A DNA stretch of 64,000 nucleotides from Foetidibacter luteolus (GTDB lineage Bacteria > Bacteroidota > Bacteroidia > Chitinophagales > Chitinophagaceae), in assembly GCF_009650435.1 (NCBI RefSeq), contig NZ_VVIP01000094.1, forward strand, positions 62,001 through 126,000, given 5' to 3'. Both the position numbers and the translations under genes were made by a program. Under the pieces are notes generated by a model. That model was given only the letters and a program-made list of their open reading frames with translations. It did not search any database and was not told the origin of the DNA. Shown here piece by piece: positions 43,812 to 52,449 of this stretch (position 1 is the stretch's first letter; each line of letters begins with the position of its first letter).

Positions 43812-43850
43812 TGTTGTGTCACTCACTTGTACTGCTACAATTCTATTCAA
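43812..43850 (-). repeat. Dispersed intergenic repeat B, reverse, between sufC and sufD
   Basis: TGTTGTGTCACTCACTTGTA then CTGCTACAATTCTATTCAA. The same gap also holds a CTCAACCTGACA-type element at 43928-43969 (GTCAGGTTGAGATGG and GCTGAGCTTGTCGAAGCCCC). Confidence 0.7.
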
Positions 43851-43978
43851 CAATTGCAACAGAGTCCTATCCTGACCAATACGAAGGGATTCGAATGCTC
43901 CACACCAAGCGTGCCTTCGCACAAACCTCTGTCAGGTTGAGATGGCTGTCAGCTGAGCTTGTCGAAGCCCCTTTTTTG

Positions 43979-44746
43979 TTACGAAACCGCTTCTTCCTGC
44001 GGTACTTCATTCTTAATGAAATCGTAGCCTCTTTCTTCCAGTTCAAAAGCCAGCTCTTTGGTGCCAGACTTAACAATACGACCATTGTACAGCACGTGCA
44101 CAAAATCCGGTACCAGGTAATCCAGTAAACGTTGGTAGTGCGTAATTACCAGCACTGCATTGTCTTTATTGCGCAGTTTGTTAACGCCGTTAGCCACTAC
44201 ACGAATGGCATCTATATCAAGCCCGGAATCTGTTTCATCCAGTATCGCCAGTTTTGGCTGTAACATCGCCATCTGGAAAATTTCATTACGTTTTTTCTCA
44301 CCACCGGAAAAACCCTCATTTAAAGAACGGCTCAGCATTGCCTGGTTCATTTCCATCAGTGCCATTTTTTCCTTCATCATTTTCAGGAAAGCAACAGCAT
44401 CCAGCGGCTCCTGGCCACGGTACTTACGCACTTCATTCAGCGCGGTCTTCATGAAATTGGTAGTGCTTAAACCTGGTATCTCAACCGGGTACTGAAAGCT
44501 GAGGAACAAGCCTTCCCCTGCTCTTTCTTCTGGTGATAAATCAAGCAGGTCTTTACCCAGGAACTCTACAGAACCCCCGGTTACGGTGTAATCAGGCCGG
44601 CCTGTTAAAACAGAAGCGAGGGTGCTTTTACCGGAGCCGTTGGGCCCCATAATGGCATGCACTTCTCCCGGGTTTATTTCCAGGTTAATGCCTTTCAAAA
44701 TTTCCTTTTCTTCTATACCTGCCTGCAAATTGTTGATACGCAACAT
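43979..44746 (-). CDS. sufC: Fe-S assembly ATPase SufC
   Basis: ABC-type ATPase that drives the SufBD scaffold. The product is 255 residues: Walker A GPNGSGKSTLA, the Q-loop in LFLSFQYPVEIPGLSTTNFM, signature NEGFSGGEKKRNEIFQMA, Walker B LAILDETDSGLDIDAIRVVA and H-loop VITHYQRLLDYL. 31 bp after sufB. Confidence 0.97.
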   Translation of the reverse strand: MLRINNLQAGIEEKEILKGINLEINPGEVHAIMGPNGSGKSTLASVLTGRPDYTVTGGSVEFLGKDLLDLSPEERAGEGLFLSFQYPVEIPGLSTTNFMKTALNEVRKYRGQEPLDAVAFLKMMKEKMALMEMNQAMLSRSLNEGFSGGEKKRNEIFQMAMLQPKLAILDETDSGLDIDAIRVVANGVNKLRNKDNAVLVITHYQRLLDYLVPDFVHVLYNGRIVKSGTKELAFELEERGYDFIKNEVPQEEAVS

Positions 44747-44777
44747 GTTCTATATGTGTTTGTTGTTGTTAGTTAAA

Positions 44778-46217
44778 TTATCCTACGCTGCCTTCAAGAC
44801 TGATGGCGAGTAATTTTTGTGCTTCTACGGCAAATTCCATGGGTAACTGGTTCATTACTTCTTTGGCAAAGCCGTTTATAATAAGTGCCACCGCTGTTTC
44901 TGTATCAATACCACGCTGGTTACAGTAAAATATCTGGTCTTCTCCCACTTTAGAAGTGGTAGCCTCATGTTCAACCACGGAAGATTTATTCTTCACTTCT
45001 ATGTATGGAAATGTATGGGCGCCACATTTATCCCCCAACAACAATGAGTCGCACTGGGAGTAATTGCGGGAATTGGTAGCCTTTTTACCAACATGTACCA
45101 GCCCGCGGTAACTGTTGTTGCTGTAACCGGCAGAAATACCTTTGGAAACAATGCGGCTGCGGGTATTCCTACCCAGGTGCTGCATTTTGGTGCCGGTATC
45201 GGCTTGCTGGTGGTTATTGGTAACTGCAACAGAGTAAAATTCTCCTACAGAATTATCGCCTTTTAATATTACGCTGGGGTATTTCCAGGTTATGGCCGAG
45301 CCGGTTTCTACCTGTGTCCAGGATATTTTGGCGCTATCGTAGCAGATGCCCCTTTTCGTAACAAAATTGTAAATGCCGCCGTTGCCTTCTTTATCGCCGG
45401 GGTACCAGTTTTGCACGGTGGAGTATTTTATTTCAGCGTGGTCAAGCGCTATCAGCTCCACTACCGCCGCATGTAATTGATTTTCATCACGCATAGGGGC
45501 GGTACAACCTTCCAGGTAGCTTACATAGCTGCCGGGCTCGGCAACAATAAGTGTACGTTCAAACTGGCCGGTATTTTCGGCATTGATGCGGAAGTAGGTG
45601 GAAAGCTCCATCGGGCAATGAACGCCGGATGGTATATAGCAGAAAGAGCCATCACTGAAAACCGCCGCATTAAGGGCGGAGAAATAATTATCCGTAGCCG
45701 GAACAACCGAACCCAGGTATTTCTTAACCAGTTCCGGGTGATGCTGCACTGCTTCACTCATGGAGCAGAAGATGATACCCTGTTCGGCAAGCTGCTCTTT
45801 AAACGTTGTACCAATGGAAACGCTGTCAATTACCGCATCAACGGCTACGCCGGTAAGGCGTTTTTGTTCGCTGAGAGAGATACCCAGCTTTTCAAAAGTG
45901 CGCCGCAGCTCGGGGTCAATTTCGTCCAGGCTTTTGGGCGTAACCTTTTGTTTGGGGGCGGAATAATAAATAATGTCTTGAAAATCAATGGGTGGGTAGC
46001 TGATGTTGGCCCATTCAGGCAGTTCCATGTTCTGCCATAGCCTGAAAGCTTTCAGCCGCCATTGCAGCAGCCATTCCGGTTCATTTTTTTTGGAGGAGAT
46101 AAAACGTACGGTGTCTTCATCCAGTCCTTTAGGTGCTACATCTGATTCAATATCGGTTACGAAGCCATATTTATAATCACTGAGTACCGTTTGTTCCAAT
46201 TGGTCGCGTTCATTCAT
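44778..46217 (-). CDS. sufB: Fe-S cluster scaffold subunit SufB
   Basis: The scaffold on which Fe-S clusters are built; first gene of the suf cluster here. The product is 479 residues. Family segments: [77 protein letters not shown] and the closing [20 protein letters not shown] with the conserved acidic and histidine residues. No sufA-type carrier gene is present in the window. Confidence 0.97.
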   Translation of the reverse strand: MNERDQLEQTVLSDYKYGFVTDIESDVAPKGLDEDTVRFISSKKNEPEWLLQWRLKAFRLWQNMELPEWANISYPPIDFQDIIYYSAPKQKVTPKSLDEIDPELRRTFEKLGISLSEQKRLTGVAVDAVIDSVSIGTTFKEQLAEQGIIFCSMSEAVQHHPELVKKYLGSVVPATDNYFSALNAAVFSDGSFCYIPSGVHCPMELSTYFRINAENTGQFERTLIVAEPGSYVSYLEGCTAPMRDENQLHAAVVELIALDHAEIKYSTVQNWYPGDKEGNGGIYNFVTKRGICYDSAKISWTQVETGSAITWKYPSVILKGDNSVGEFYSVAVTNNHQQADTGTKMQHLGRNTRSRIVSKGISAGYSNNSYRGLVHVGKKATNSRNYSQCDSLLLGDKCGAHTFPYIEVKNKSSVVEHEATTSKVGEDQIFYCNQRGIDTETAVALIINGFAKEVMNQLPMEFAVEAQKLLAISLEGSVG

Positions 46218-46490
46218 ATCAAATTCGTTTCGTGCTAATCAACTGCAAAGGTAACAATCAATCTGTACAAAAAAGTATAAACAGGAAAGCTATGTAGATT
46301 TTGAGTTTCTATGGGCGCATAAAAAGTATTGATAAGGCTGAATGGGATAGGAATAACAGGCTTTAACCGGGTTACCCCGTTTTGTTTTTGTGCTCTGCGC
46401 AACTTGCAGTTCCGCAGTTCTGCTATTTCGTTTGCAGCAACATGTAATGCACAGCAGCCTGCCTGCGGAATACTAAAGCTGTTGCACCAC

Positions 46491-46597
46491 CGGGTGAGGG
46501 ATTGAAGCGGATACCCCGGTGAGGCCATCGCAGCCTTGCCTTGTGCCGGAGTATGAGCGGAAAGCCCGACCCCTTGCGATAGCTTGGGGGCACCCCC
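46491..46597 (-). repeat. 105-bp dispersed repeat C, reverse copy
   Basis: CGGGTGAGGGATTGAAGCGG at the left, ATACCCCGGTGAGG, GCCTTGTGCCGGAGTATGAG and CTTGCGATAGCTTGGGGGCA at the right. Nearly identical in reverse to the copy at 55423. It lies in the 579-bp gap 46218-46796 upstream of sufB; the long minus-strand frame through it is repeat-derived and not taken as a gene. No clear promoter for sufB was seen. Confidence 0.87.
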
Positions 46598-46796
46598 CTG
46601 AAAAGTTATCATGTTCTGGGTGCGGCCCTTTTGGGGAGACCACATTTCAGCTTTCTTTCCGCTTTGATAACTGACATGCCGGTTTATATCGTCCGTCATG
46701 CAATTTCGTAACCTTCTTCTCTATTTTCAACATCAGCTACCTGGGCCTCCTGGTTACAGGTATGTCTCCGAAACATTAACATTAAAATTATTTGCC

Positions 46797-47582
46797 ATGA
46801 AACGATTTTGCCATTTTTCGATGCTGTACGCACTGCTTTTACTGTTATTGAATAGCTCTTGTAAAAAAGCAATTGATTACATAAAAGACCATCCAGAACT
46901 AACATCCTGCTGCCGCATAGAACAGCTTGACTACAGGTTTCTTGGGGGTGAAGATGAACCCTACCGGGCAGTTTTTACTTATAACAAGCAGGGTAACCCC
47001 GTTAGTATTGAACACCCCGACATAGAAATTGCATTTGACATGAACCATTATTTTAAATACGACAAATATGGCCGGCTGACTGCCTATGCCCAGACTTACC
47101 TGAAAGGCAGCAGCGGTTTTATAATCTGCGACAAATACAGTTACCCTGACAGGCATACAATTATTGATTCAACGCTTTTGTATGGCGATGGGTGGCCGGA
47201 TAACCCTGTAGGCGACCCGGAGACCCCGGTTGAAGTTACTGTTCTTAAACTTGACAACTTTGGCAGGGTAATTACCGGGAATAAGTACGATAAACGGGGA
47301 AACCTTATATACCCCGGCGTAGCGGTGGAGTACGATAGTGCTGTTAACTTAAGGCAAACGCACCCGCTGTGGATGTTTCTTGACAAAAACTATAGCAAAA
47401 ACAATATACGCAGCCAGGTATATGGGGGATACAACAGTTTTGGTTTTCCTTTAGGTTTTAGAGCCATTGAAATAGAGGGGCGTTTTTCCAGTTTCCTAAA
47501 CCTGCTGATGTTTAACGGAGCTATTGTTACCTACTCCTGTAAAGATGATGGCTATAAAACAAAATACCAGGTGGATAATTAA
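46797..47582 (+). CDS. Hypothetical lipoprotein with YD-like segments
   Basis: The product is 261 residues from ATG 46797; the open frame runs 33 codons further up but without a signal. A lipoprotein signal (MLYALLLLLLNSSCKKA) puts it in an envelope membrane. The body has repeated tyrosine/glycine turns (FTYNKQGNPVSIEHPD, YFKYDKYGRLTAYAQTY, KYDKRGNLIYPG) like YD-repeat modules of DUF-type Bacteroidota lipoproteins. Function unknown. Convergent with the T9SS-sorted gene, 21 bp between stops. Confidence 0.75.
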   Translation: MKRFCHFSMLYALLLLLLNSSCKKAIDYIKDHPELTSCCRIEQLDYRFLGGEDEPYRAVFTYNKQGNPVSIEHPDIEIAFDMNHYFKYDKYGRLTAYAQTYLKGSSGFIICDKYSYPDRHTIIDSTLLYGDGWPDNPVGDPETPVEVTVLKLDNFGRVITGNKYDKRGNLIYPGVAVEYDSAVNLRQTHPLWMFLDKNYSKNNIRSQVYGGYNSFGFPLGFRAIEIEGRFSSFLNLLMFNGAIVTYSCKDDGYKTKYQVDN

Positions 47583-47603
47583 CCCAGGTAGCATTGCCAA
47601 AAA

Positions 47604-48419
47604 TTATTGTTTTACAAGGTTATTTCTTAAAGGGGCGGCATTAGTTCTGACTAACTGGATATTGTAAACACCTGCTTTAAGGCCGGTAACAGCAAGTGTA
47701 CTGTTGTTATTGCCGGCAAACAGGCTTATGGCTTTGCGGATAATGGTTTTGCCTGTTGCATCGGTAACCAACAGGGTTGCGCCGGATGCTTTTAACACAT
47801 TTATGCGCAACGTTACCATGCTTTTTGCCGGGCTGGGGTAGGCCTGCAGGCTTTCCTGCATGCCAAAACCTTTTACGGCCACTATGCCCGAGTAGGTAAA
47901 TTGACCGTCGTTATCAATTTGCCTTAAACGGTAGTATGATGTACCTGCGTAATTGTTGGCATCTTTAAAATTGTATTTTTCCTGGTATGTGGCGCCTTGC
48001 TGCGATGCTACAAAACCCCGGAACATGAATTTTTGTATATCGCCCAACGATCTTTCCACATCAAACCCCTTGCTGTTTATTTCGTTGGTGGTTTTCCAGT
48101 TAAGAAGCGCCTGTTCGCTGTTTTGCCGCCTGCCATCAAACTCCAGCAGGTACACGGGCAGTATGCCGCAATCTCCCGGTTGATCTTTACAATGGGTGGC
48201 TGCAAGGCCGGTAAATAGGTCAACCACTTCTATTGTGGTGCCGGCAAATAAAAATGGCTGCGTTATGTAACTGCCCAGGTTAATGAGCGAATCATTTACA
48301 GGGGGCAATGTTATGGCCGTGGGCACAACAATTTGTGCGGCCAATGGCAGCCTGCAGCAAATGGTGAGCAGTAACCCGGTTATTGCCGCAAACCGGCGGC
48401 GTTTTAGAAGCCGCTCCAT
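47604..48419 (-). CDS. T9SS-sorted secreted protein
   Basis: The product is 271 residues: a signal peptide (AAITGLLLTICCRLPLAAQ), a middle part with a fibronectin-like ALLNWKTTNEINSKGFDVER and NYAGTSYYRLRQIDNDGQFT (a common module in Bacteroidota surface proteins), and a type A sorting domain near the end (LQAYPSPAKSMVTLRI ... LKAGVYNIQLVR). Export by type IX secretion and surface attachment or release are expected. Its start overlaps the end of the Hcp-like gene by 16 bp, so the two are coupled. Binding target unknown. Confidence 0.85.
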   Translation of the reverse strand: MERLLKRRRFAAITGLLLTICCRLPLAAQIVVPTAITLPPVNDSLINLGSYITQPFLFAGTTIEVVDLFTGLAATHCKDQPGDCGILPVYLLEFDGRRQNSEQALLNWKTTNEINSKGFDVERSLGDIQKFMFRGFVASQQGATYQEKYNFKDANNYAGTSYYRLRQIDNDGQFTYSGIVAVKGFGMQESLQAYPSPAKSMVTLRINVLKASGATLLVTDATGKTIIRKAISLFAGNNNSTLAVTGLKAGVYNIQLVRTNAAPLRNNLVKQ

Positions 48420-48955
48420 TCTGCCATCTTTTTAACGTCCCAGCCAAATTTTACAGGGTCCCCGGTGGTGCCATCGGGCTTTTGCGGAAAATAAGCCCAG
48501 CCAATGCGGTTGGCATTAAAGCTAACCTGCTGCTGTGGCAGCGTGGTTAGGTCTGGCTGGCCATCTGTTATCTGGCTAACAAAAACTTCTTCCATGGTAA
48601 TCTTGTAAAAATCAACGGGTTTGTCGCCGGCTTTTACCGCGGTAATAAAAACAGATTTCATGTGGGTGCCCTTCATCAATATGCCCCTTAAAATGTTGGA
48701 TGCCTTGCCCAGTTGAATATTTACGATGAATTTGCCGATGGTTAGCTTGCTGGCTACATCCCCACAGCAATTGCTGATATCCTGCCCAAAGGAGTGGGCT
48801 TCAATTTCTTTTTCGTGCCCTTTTACTACAGATTCGCCTTCAATTTGCGAGCCATCGGAGGCAATGGCTTTAATGTAGAGGTGGTATTGTGCGGTGCAGG
48901 CAATAGTAGCCAGCAGCAGCGCCACGGATAAGGTTAACCGTGTTATGTTTTTCAT
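48404..48955 (-). CDS. Exported Hcp-like protein
   Basis: The product is 183 residues with a signal peptide (MKNITRLTLSVALLLATIAC then TAQ). The mature part resembles Hcp/type VI tube proteins (PF05638-type): YHLYIKAIASDGSQIEGES, then VVKGHEKEIEAHSFGQDI and the middle LTIGKFIVNIQLGKASNILR, ending with a beta-strand segment near FYKITMEEVFVSQIT. No type VI genes are near, and classical Hcp has no signal peptide, so this is probably an Hcp-fold protein with another use in the envelope. Cotranscribed with the T9SS-sorted gene. Confidence 0.65.
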   Translation of the reverse strand: MKNITRLTLSVALLLATIACTAQYHLYIKAIASDGSQIEGESVVKGHEKEIEAHSFGQDISNCCGDVASKLTIGKFIVNIQLGKASNILRGILMKGTHMKSVFITAVKAGDKPVDFYKITMEEVFVSQITDGQPDLTTLPQQQVSFNANRIGWAYFPQKPDGTTGDPVKFGWDVKKMAEWSGF

Positions 48956-49116
48956 GAAAGATTATTTTGTAATAAGATACTGCGGTGATTTGGGTAAGTC
49001 AAGCACAGATAAAAGTTTCATCGTCTTAAATTATTAAACGGGAGTTTTTTTTAATGCTCTGCGCATTCTTTTTTATTAGTAAAAGAATTTTGTACTTAGC
49101 TGCAGTGCTGCTATTT

Positions 49117-49163
49117 GGCTTTACTTGTGTCACTCACGTGTACGGTTGGATTCGCTATGCAGC
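49117..49163 (-). repeat. Dispersed intergenic repeat B, reverse
   Basis: GGCTTTACTTGTGTCACTCA then CGTGTACGGTTGGATTCGCT and ATGCAGC. With the operator array at 49211 it accounts for most of the 374-bp gap 48956-49329; the remainder is AT-rich. Confidence 0.65.
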
Positions 49164-49210
49164 TTTTCCCACCGGGTAGGGTGAAATTCTTATTGTTGCA
49201 GGATGCCCAG

Positions 49211-49306
49211 TTTTGTGAAATGTTGTTTTGTGAAATTTTAAATTTTCACAAAATGAAAATTCACAGGCTGGTGAATTTTTAAGAAATTTAGCTTTGTAAT
49301 TTCACA
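49211..49306 (+). promoter_or_regulatory. Palindromic operator array upstream of the XRE gene
   Basis: Six TGTGAAA or (G)TGAAATTT-type half-sites: direct TTTTGTGAAA at 49211 and 49226; TTTCACAAAA at 49244, which forms a 10-bp-arm palindrome with the one at 49226 (spacer 8); AAAATTCAC/GTGAATTTT at 49256-49264 and 49271-49279 (spacer 6); and AATTTCACA at 49298. A TAGCTTTG sequence at 49289-49296 fits the Bacteroidota -7 box. The array ends 24 bp before the ATG at 49330, so self-regulation by the HTH protein is likely. Confidence 0.65.
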
Positions 49307-49329
49307 ACTGGTAATAAAATCCAAACCCC

Positions 49330-49869
49330 ATGACCCTGTTAAAAGAAATCCGTTTGAAAACCGGCCTTACCCAGCAGCAGATGGCTGACTTGCTGCAACT
49401 TTCCACCAGCACAATATGCATGATAGAAAAAGGGCAGCGCACCCTGGCAACAGGTAAAACGCTAAAGCTGTATCAACTTGAAGAAAAACTGAAAGCCTCC
49501 GCGGAAATAGCAGCGGATACCAACATCTCCGCCAGTGACCGCAAACAAAAACGCAACCGCCAGCTTCTGCGCTATGTAAAGAAACTTTCTTACCAGCAGG
49601 CAATACTCACTAAAAAGTACAAACAACTGCAGGAAAAGCACCAAAAGCATGCGCAACAGCTACAGTCATCCCGGCAACTGGCAGCGCAACCAACGGGCGG
49701 CGATGAGTTGGAAACTTTATTGTTCAGCCTACTGCAATTGCAAAATAAAGCCGCCGTAAAACAGGCGGACGAAATAGACCTTGCTTTACTGCAACTGAAA
49801 ATAGATGTATGGGCATTTAAAGAAAAACGGCTGAAGGAGATTGTGGAGAAGTTTGGGGTGGGGAGGTGA
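49330..49869 (+). CDS. XRE-family regulator with coiled-coil tail
   Basis: The product is 179 residues. N-terminal helix-turn-helix of the Cro/C1 type at 1-55 (EIRLKTGLTQQQMADLLQLS then TSTICMIEKGQRTL). The rest is long helices rich in Gln, Lys and Glu (LTKKYKQLQEKHQKHAQQLQ), probably for dimer or higher contacts, with no enzymatic motif. The promoter carries an array of GTGAAATTT palindromes that fits this kind of protein. Target genes other than itself unknown; the restriction-modification genes start 160 bp beyond its end on the opposite strand. Confidence 0.85.
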   Translation: MTLLKEIRLKTGLTQQQMADLLQLSTSTICMIEKGQRTLATGKTLKLYQLEEKLKASAEIAADTNISASDRKQKRNRQLLRYVKKLSYQQAILTKKYKQLQEKHQKHAQQLQSSRQLAAQPTGGDELETLLFSLLQLQNKAAVKQADEIDLALLQLKIDVWAFKEKRLKEIVEKFGVGR

Positions 49870-49889
49870 TTTTTTGTATTTAGCGGCAT

Positions 49890-49925
49890 AGCTACTATTC
49901 AGTACTCGTTGTGTCACTTGTCGAT
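49890..49925 (-). repeat. Degenerate repeat B remnant
   Basis: ATAGCTACTATTCAGTACTC then GTTGTGTCACTTGTCG: the TGTGTCACT...TTGT core is shortened by one unit. In the short gap between convergent XRE and restriction genes. Confidence 0.55.
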
Positions 49926-50028
49926 GTGATCAGAATCCAAATGATACAAAACGGATTGGAAGGCTATTGGGTACGAACGGTATAAGGCTAAATACTGCCC
50001 AAAATTTAAGCAGCAATAATATAAATCA

Positions 50029-50664
50029 TTACAATGCTTCAAGTCGCTCAATTTCTGTTTTAATGTCTTGGATAACTTCTTTATTTTGAATTTCTTTTTT
50101 GTCACCAATTTTTGCAGAAAATAAATAAAAAACCTTACCTCCAAAAACTTCAGTGAATTTTTGATGTGTCTTTTCTTGTAAAGCATATTCCTTGAAAATC
50201 TCTGGCAGCTGTATCCCGCTGTTTATGGGCTTAATTTGAAGCCCTATATATTTTTCTCCAACCTGAATAAAGAAGTCAACATTAAATAATCTATCCCATT
50301 CATCTGGCGCAGCTTGGATTTTAACATGCAATATTCCCTGTAGTTGCCCATAAATGGTCTGTATTTCAGTTATGTAGCCATCAAACGTACGGTTAATAAC
50401 CAATTGCATCATGTAATCAATACAATCCTCTTCACTTACATCTTCAACTTCTGATTGAATCACTTCAGTAATTTTCACGTACAGCTTTTTCCCCAGCCCT
50501 TCAATATGCTCTTTGGACTTGACATTTTCGAAGTAGTAGTCACGCCATTCATTGAGCGTTTTAGGGGAACATTTTCTTATTGATTCGGAAGTAGGCCCAA
50601 CATTTTTTTTGAAATTCAGTTGGAAGCGATTCATTGCACTGTTTAATATCCATTCTTTTGCCAT
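50029..50664 (-). CDS. MjaI-like type II restriction endonuclease
   Basis: The product is 211 residues. It opens MAKEWILNSAMNRFQLNFKK then NVGPTSESIRKCSPKTLNEW, the pattern I associate with the MjaI family (CTAG cutters). A PD-(D/E)xK-type site fits Asp130 and Gln143-x-Lys145 in NVDFFIQVGEKYIGLQIKP. It follows a small winged-helix gene directly (the stop and start touch) and a methyltransferase, so it is the nuclease of a restriction-modification island. More AT-rich than neighbours. Recognition sequence is inferred from family only. Confidence 0.78.
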   Translation of the reverse strand: MAKEWILNSAMNRFQLNFKKNVGPTSESIRKCSPKTLNEWRDYYFENVKSKEHIEGLGKKLYVKITEVIQSEVEDVSEEDCIDYMMQLVINRTFDGYITEIQTIYGQLQGILHVKIQAAPDEWDRLFNVDFFIQVGEKYIGLQIKPINSGIQLPEIFKEYALQEKTHQKFTEVFGGKVFYLFSAKIGDKKEIQNKEVIQDIKTEIERLEAL

Positions 50665-50991
50665 TCAAATTTGGTTGTCAGGGTAACTTGTATTCCAAAC
50701 GTCTCTTAATGTATCAGCTCTTTGTTGTAAATCTGGTATTCTTGATAAAAGGTAATTTATGGCTTCTTGTGCTTTCTGAGGATTATTTATTTTAAAGTAA
50801 CCTTTATTTGTGCTGCCAATAAGATTGTTTTGTTCATTCACTAGTTCCCTTATATATAATCTTATAGTCTCCTGTGTTCGGCCGGGGTCAACGGCTTGTA
50901 ACAGTTGACTGTAAATATCATCAGATGTAATATATCCAACGGAATTATTGATAATTTCAAGCACACGGGCTTTAATTTGTATCTTGTTCAT
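50665..50991 (-). CDS. Small winged-helix protein in the R-M module
   Basis: The product is 108 residues. Its first 75 residues resemble a winged helix: IKARVLEIINNSVGYITSDD, then IYSQLLQAVDPGRTQETIRL (recognition helix) and LIGSTNKGYFKINNP (wing). A helical tail follows. It overlaps the methyltransferase gene by 20 bp and touches the endonuclease gene, so it is made with both. A timing controller or an accessory DNA-binding subunit are both possible; it is not a typical XRE C-protein. Confidence 0.7.
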   Translation of the reverse strand: MNKIQIKARVLEIINNSVGYITSDDIYSQLLQAVDPGRTQETIRLYIRELVNEQNNLIGSTNKGYFKINNPQKAQEAINYLLSRIPDLQQRADTLRDVWNTSYPDNQI

Positions 50992-52291
50992 GGCGAATTT
51001 TCATGAATTTTTCTTTGTATTTAAAATCAATATCATTGTCCACTTGTACCAGGCCGTTTTTTACCAGATGGGCATTCAGAAAAGTCTTATTCTCCAAATA
51101 TAGGTAGCAGAGAAGATTATCTTGCTCATCGTATTTTACGCTGTCATATTTTAAAAAAACCCTTTTCCCTTTTGTTTTTTCAATCAAAAAAGACGTTGCT
51201 TTACCATTTATCATTGGATCTTCCTTTACACCGATAAGTTTCACCACTAAGTTATTGTTCAATCTTATCTTTTCAGGGCTAATAACTTCCTTTACAGTAT
51301 AAAAGTCTTCTCTTTGGGCCGAACTCTCTTTGTCAATCTTAGAGCCAAATTGTAATTTTTTTACATCAATTTTTTTGTCCAATATGTGTGGGTCTTTAAA
51401 AATGTATGGTAACTTTTTGATCTCGCTGTCAAAATTAATATCTACAGTCTTTTGCTTGAAAAATCCGTATGTTGTGCCAATAAGATCTCGTTGATTCACC
51501 GCAAGTTTCTCTTTAATGATTGGAATGAAATCAGGATTGATTTCAAAGCTGATAGAATTTCTGTCAAGATTTTTAGACGCTAATGCCGTTGTACCACTGC
51601 CTGCAAATGGATCAAGAATAGTTTCTCCTACAAAGGAGAACATTTTAATTAACCTCCTTGGCAATTCTTCGGGAAACATGGCTATATGTCCGGTTTGCCT
51701 TGCACCCGCAAAATTCCAATGACCTGCGAAGAATGTGTTCCACTCTTCAGCAGACATTTTGGAAAGCTCTTTTTGCTCTTTGCTTGGTTTGGGGCTATCC
51801 CCCAGTTTTTTAAAAACTAAAATAAATTCATAATCAAGCTTAAGGATACCATTTCTTGGGTACGGATAAGACCCCATTTGTACACCACCCCCGGTAGTAT
51901 TTGACGTAGTGACTTTTTGCCATATTATGGCACCCATATAGTCAAAGCCTATATTCTCACAGAACTTAATGATTTCTTCCCTGATTGGAATGACTTTATA
52001 ACGGCCATAATAAACTGCCCTGGCAAATTGGTCGCCAATGTTTATGCACAGCCTGCAACCATCGTGCAATGTTCGGTAACATTCTTTCCATACCAGGTTA
52101 AGGTTGTTTATGTAACTTTCATAGCTGTGATGAAAGCCTATCTGGTTATCGGTTCCATAGTCTTTAAGTTGCCAATAGGGGGGAGAGGTGATAGCTAAAT
52201 GCACTGAATTATCGGGTAATTCAACCATGTGACGGCTATCTCCATTTATTATTTTATGATGTGTTGCCAATGCTAATTTCTTTAGGGTCAA
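50972..52291 (-). CDS. Beta-class DNA methyltransferase with SNase-like C-terminal domain
   Basis: The product is 439 residues from TTG 52291; no good ATG lies nearby and the start is uncertain. The catalytic motif TSPPYW at 35-40 precedes the AdoMet-binding motif DPFAGSGTT at 227-235, the beta-class order; SPPY fits N4-cytosine methylation. The target-recognition part is about 80-220. Residues 331-436 look like a staphylococcal-nuclease-type OB fold (LVVKLIGVKEDPMINGKATS, KTKGKRVFLKYDSVKYDEQD, LLCYLYLENKTFLNAHLVKN), but the catalytic Arg and Glu positions hold Lys and other residues, so it is probably a binding module. Partner of the MjaI-like endonuclease. Confidence 0.85.
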   Translation of the reverse strand: MTLKKLALATHHKIINGDSRHMVELPDNSVHLAITSPPYWQLKDYGTDNQIGFHHSYESYINNLNLVWKECYRTLHDGCRLCINIGDQFARAVYYGRYKVIPIREEIIKFCENIGFDYMGAIIWQKVTTSNTTGGGVQMGSYPYPRNGILKLDYEFILVFKKLGDSPKPSKEQKELSKMSAEEWNTFFAGHWNFAGARQTGHIAMFPEELPRRLIKMFSFVGETILDPFAGSGTTALASKNLDRNSISFEINPDFIPIIKEKLAVNQRDLIGTTYGFFKQKTVDINFDSEIKKLPYIFKDPHILDKKIDVKKLQFGSKIDKESSAQREDFYTVKEVISPEKIRLNNNLVVKLIGVKEDPMINGKATSFLIEKTKGKRVFLKYDSVKYDEQDNLLCYLYLENKTFLNAHLVKNGLVQVDNDIDFKYKEKFMKIRHEQDTN

Positions 52292-52449
52292 ATGTAGTTA
52301 AATCCAAAATTGCATTAATGGAAAGTTATTAAGCCCCTTCTGTGAATTTTAGAAGTCAGCAACCAAATATCTGTCGCCATCAAATGAGGCTTCTCCTGCT
52401 GTTCAAGTTTTTCCAATACAAGGCCTGCAAAATGCACACGCTTCCATAC

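Noticed and set aside
46235-46699. 154-codon minus-strand frame upstream of sufB
   Set aside because: It runs through a copy of repeat C, has no family similarity, and the same peptide words appear at other repeat copies (12043, 20423, 36440).
48404-48955. Type VI secretion system locus
   Set aside because: The Hcp-like protein has a signal peptide and no tss genes are nearby.
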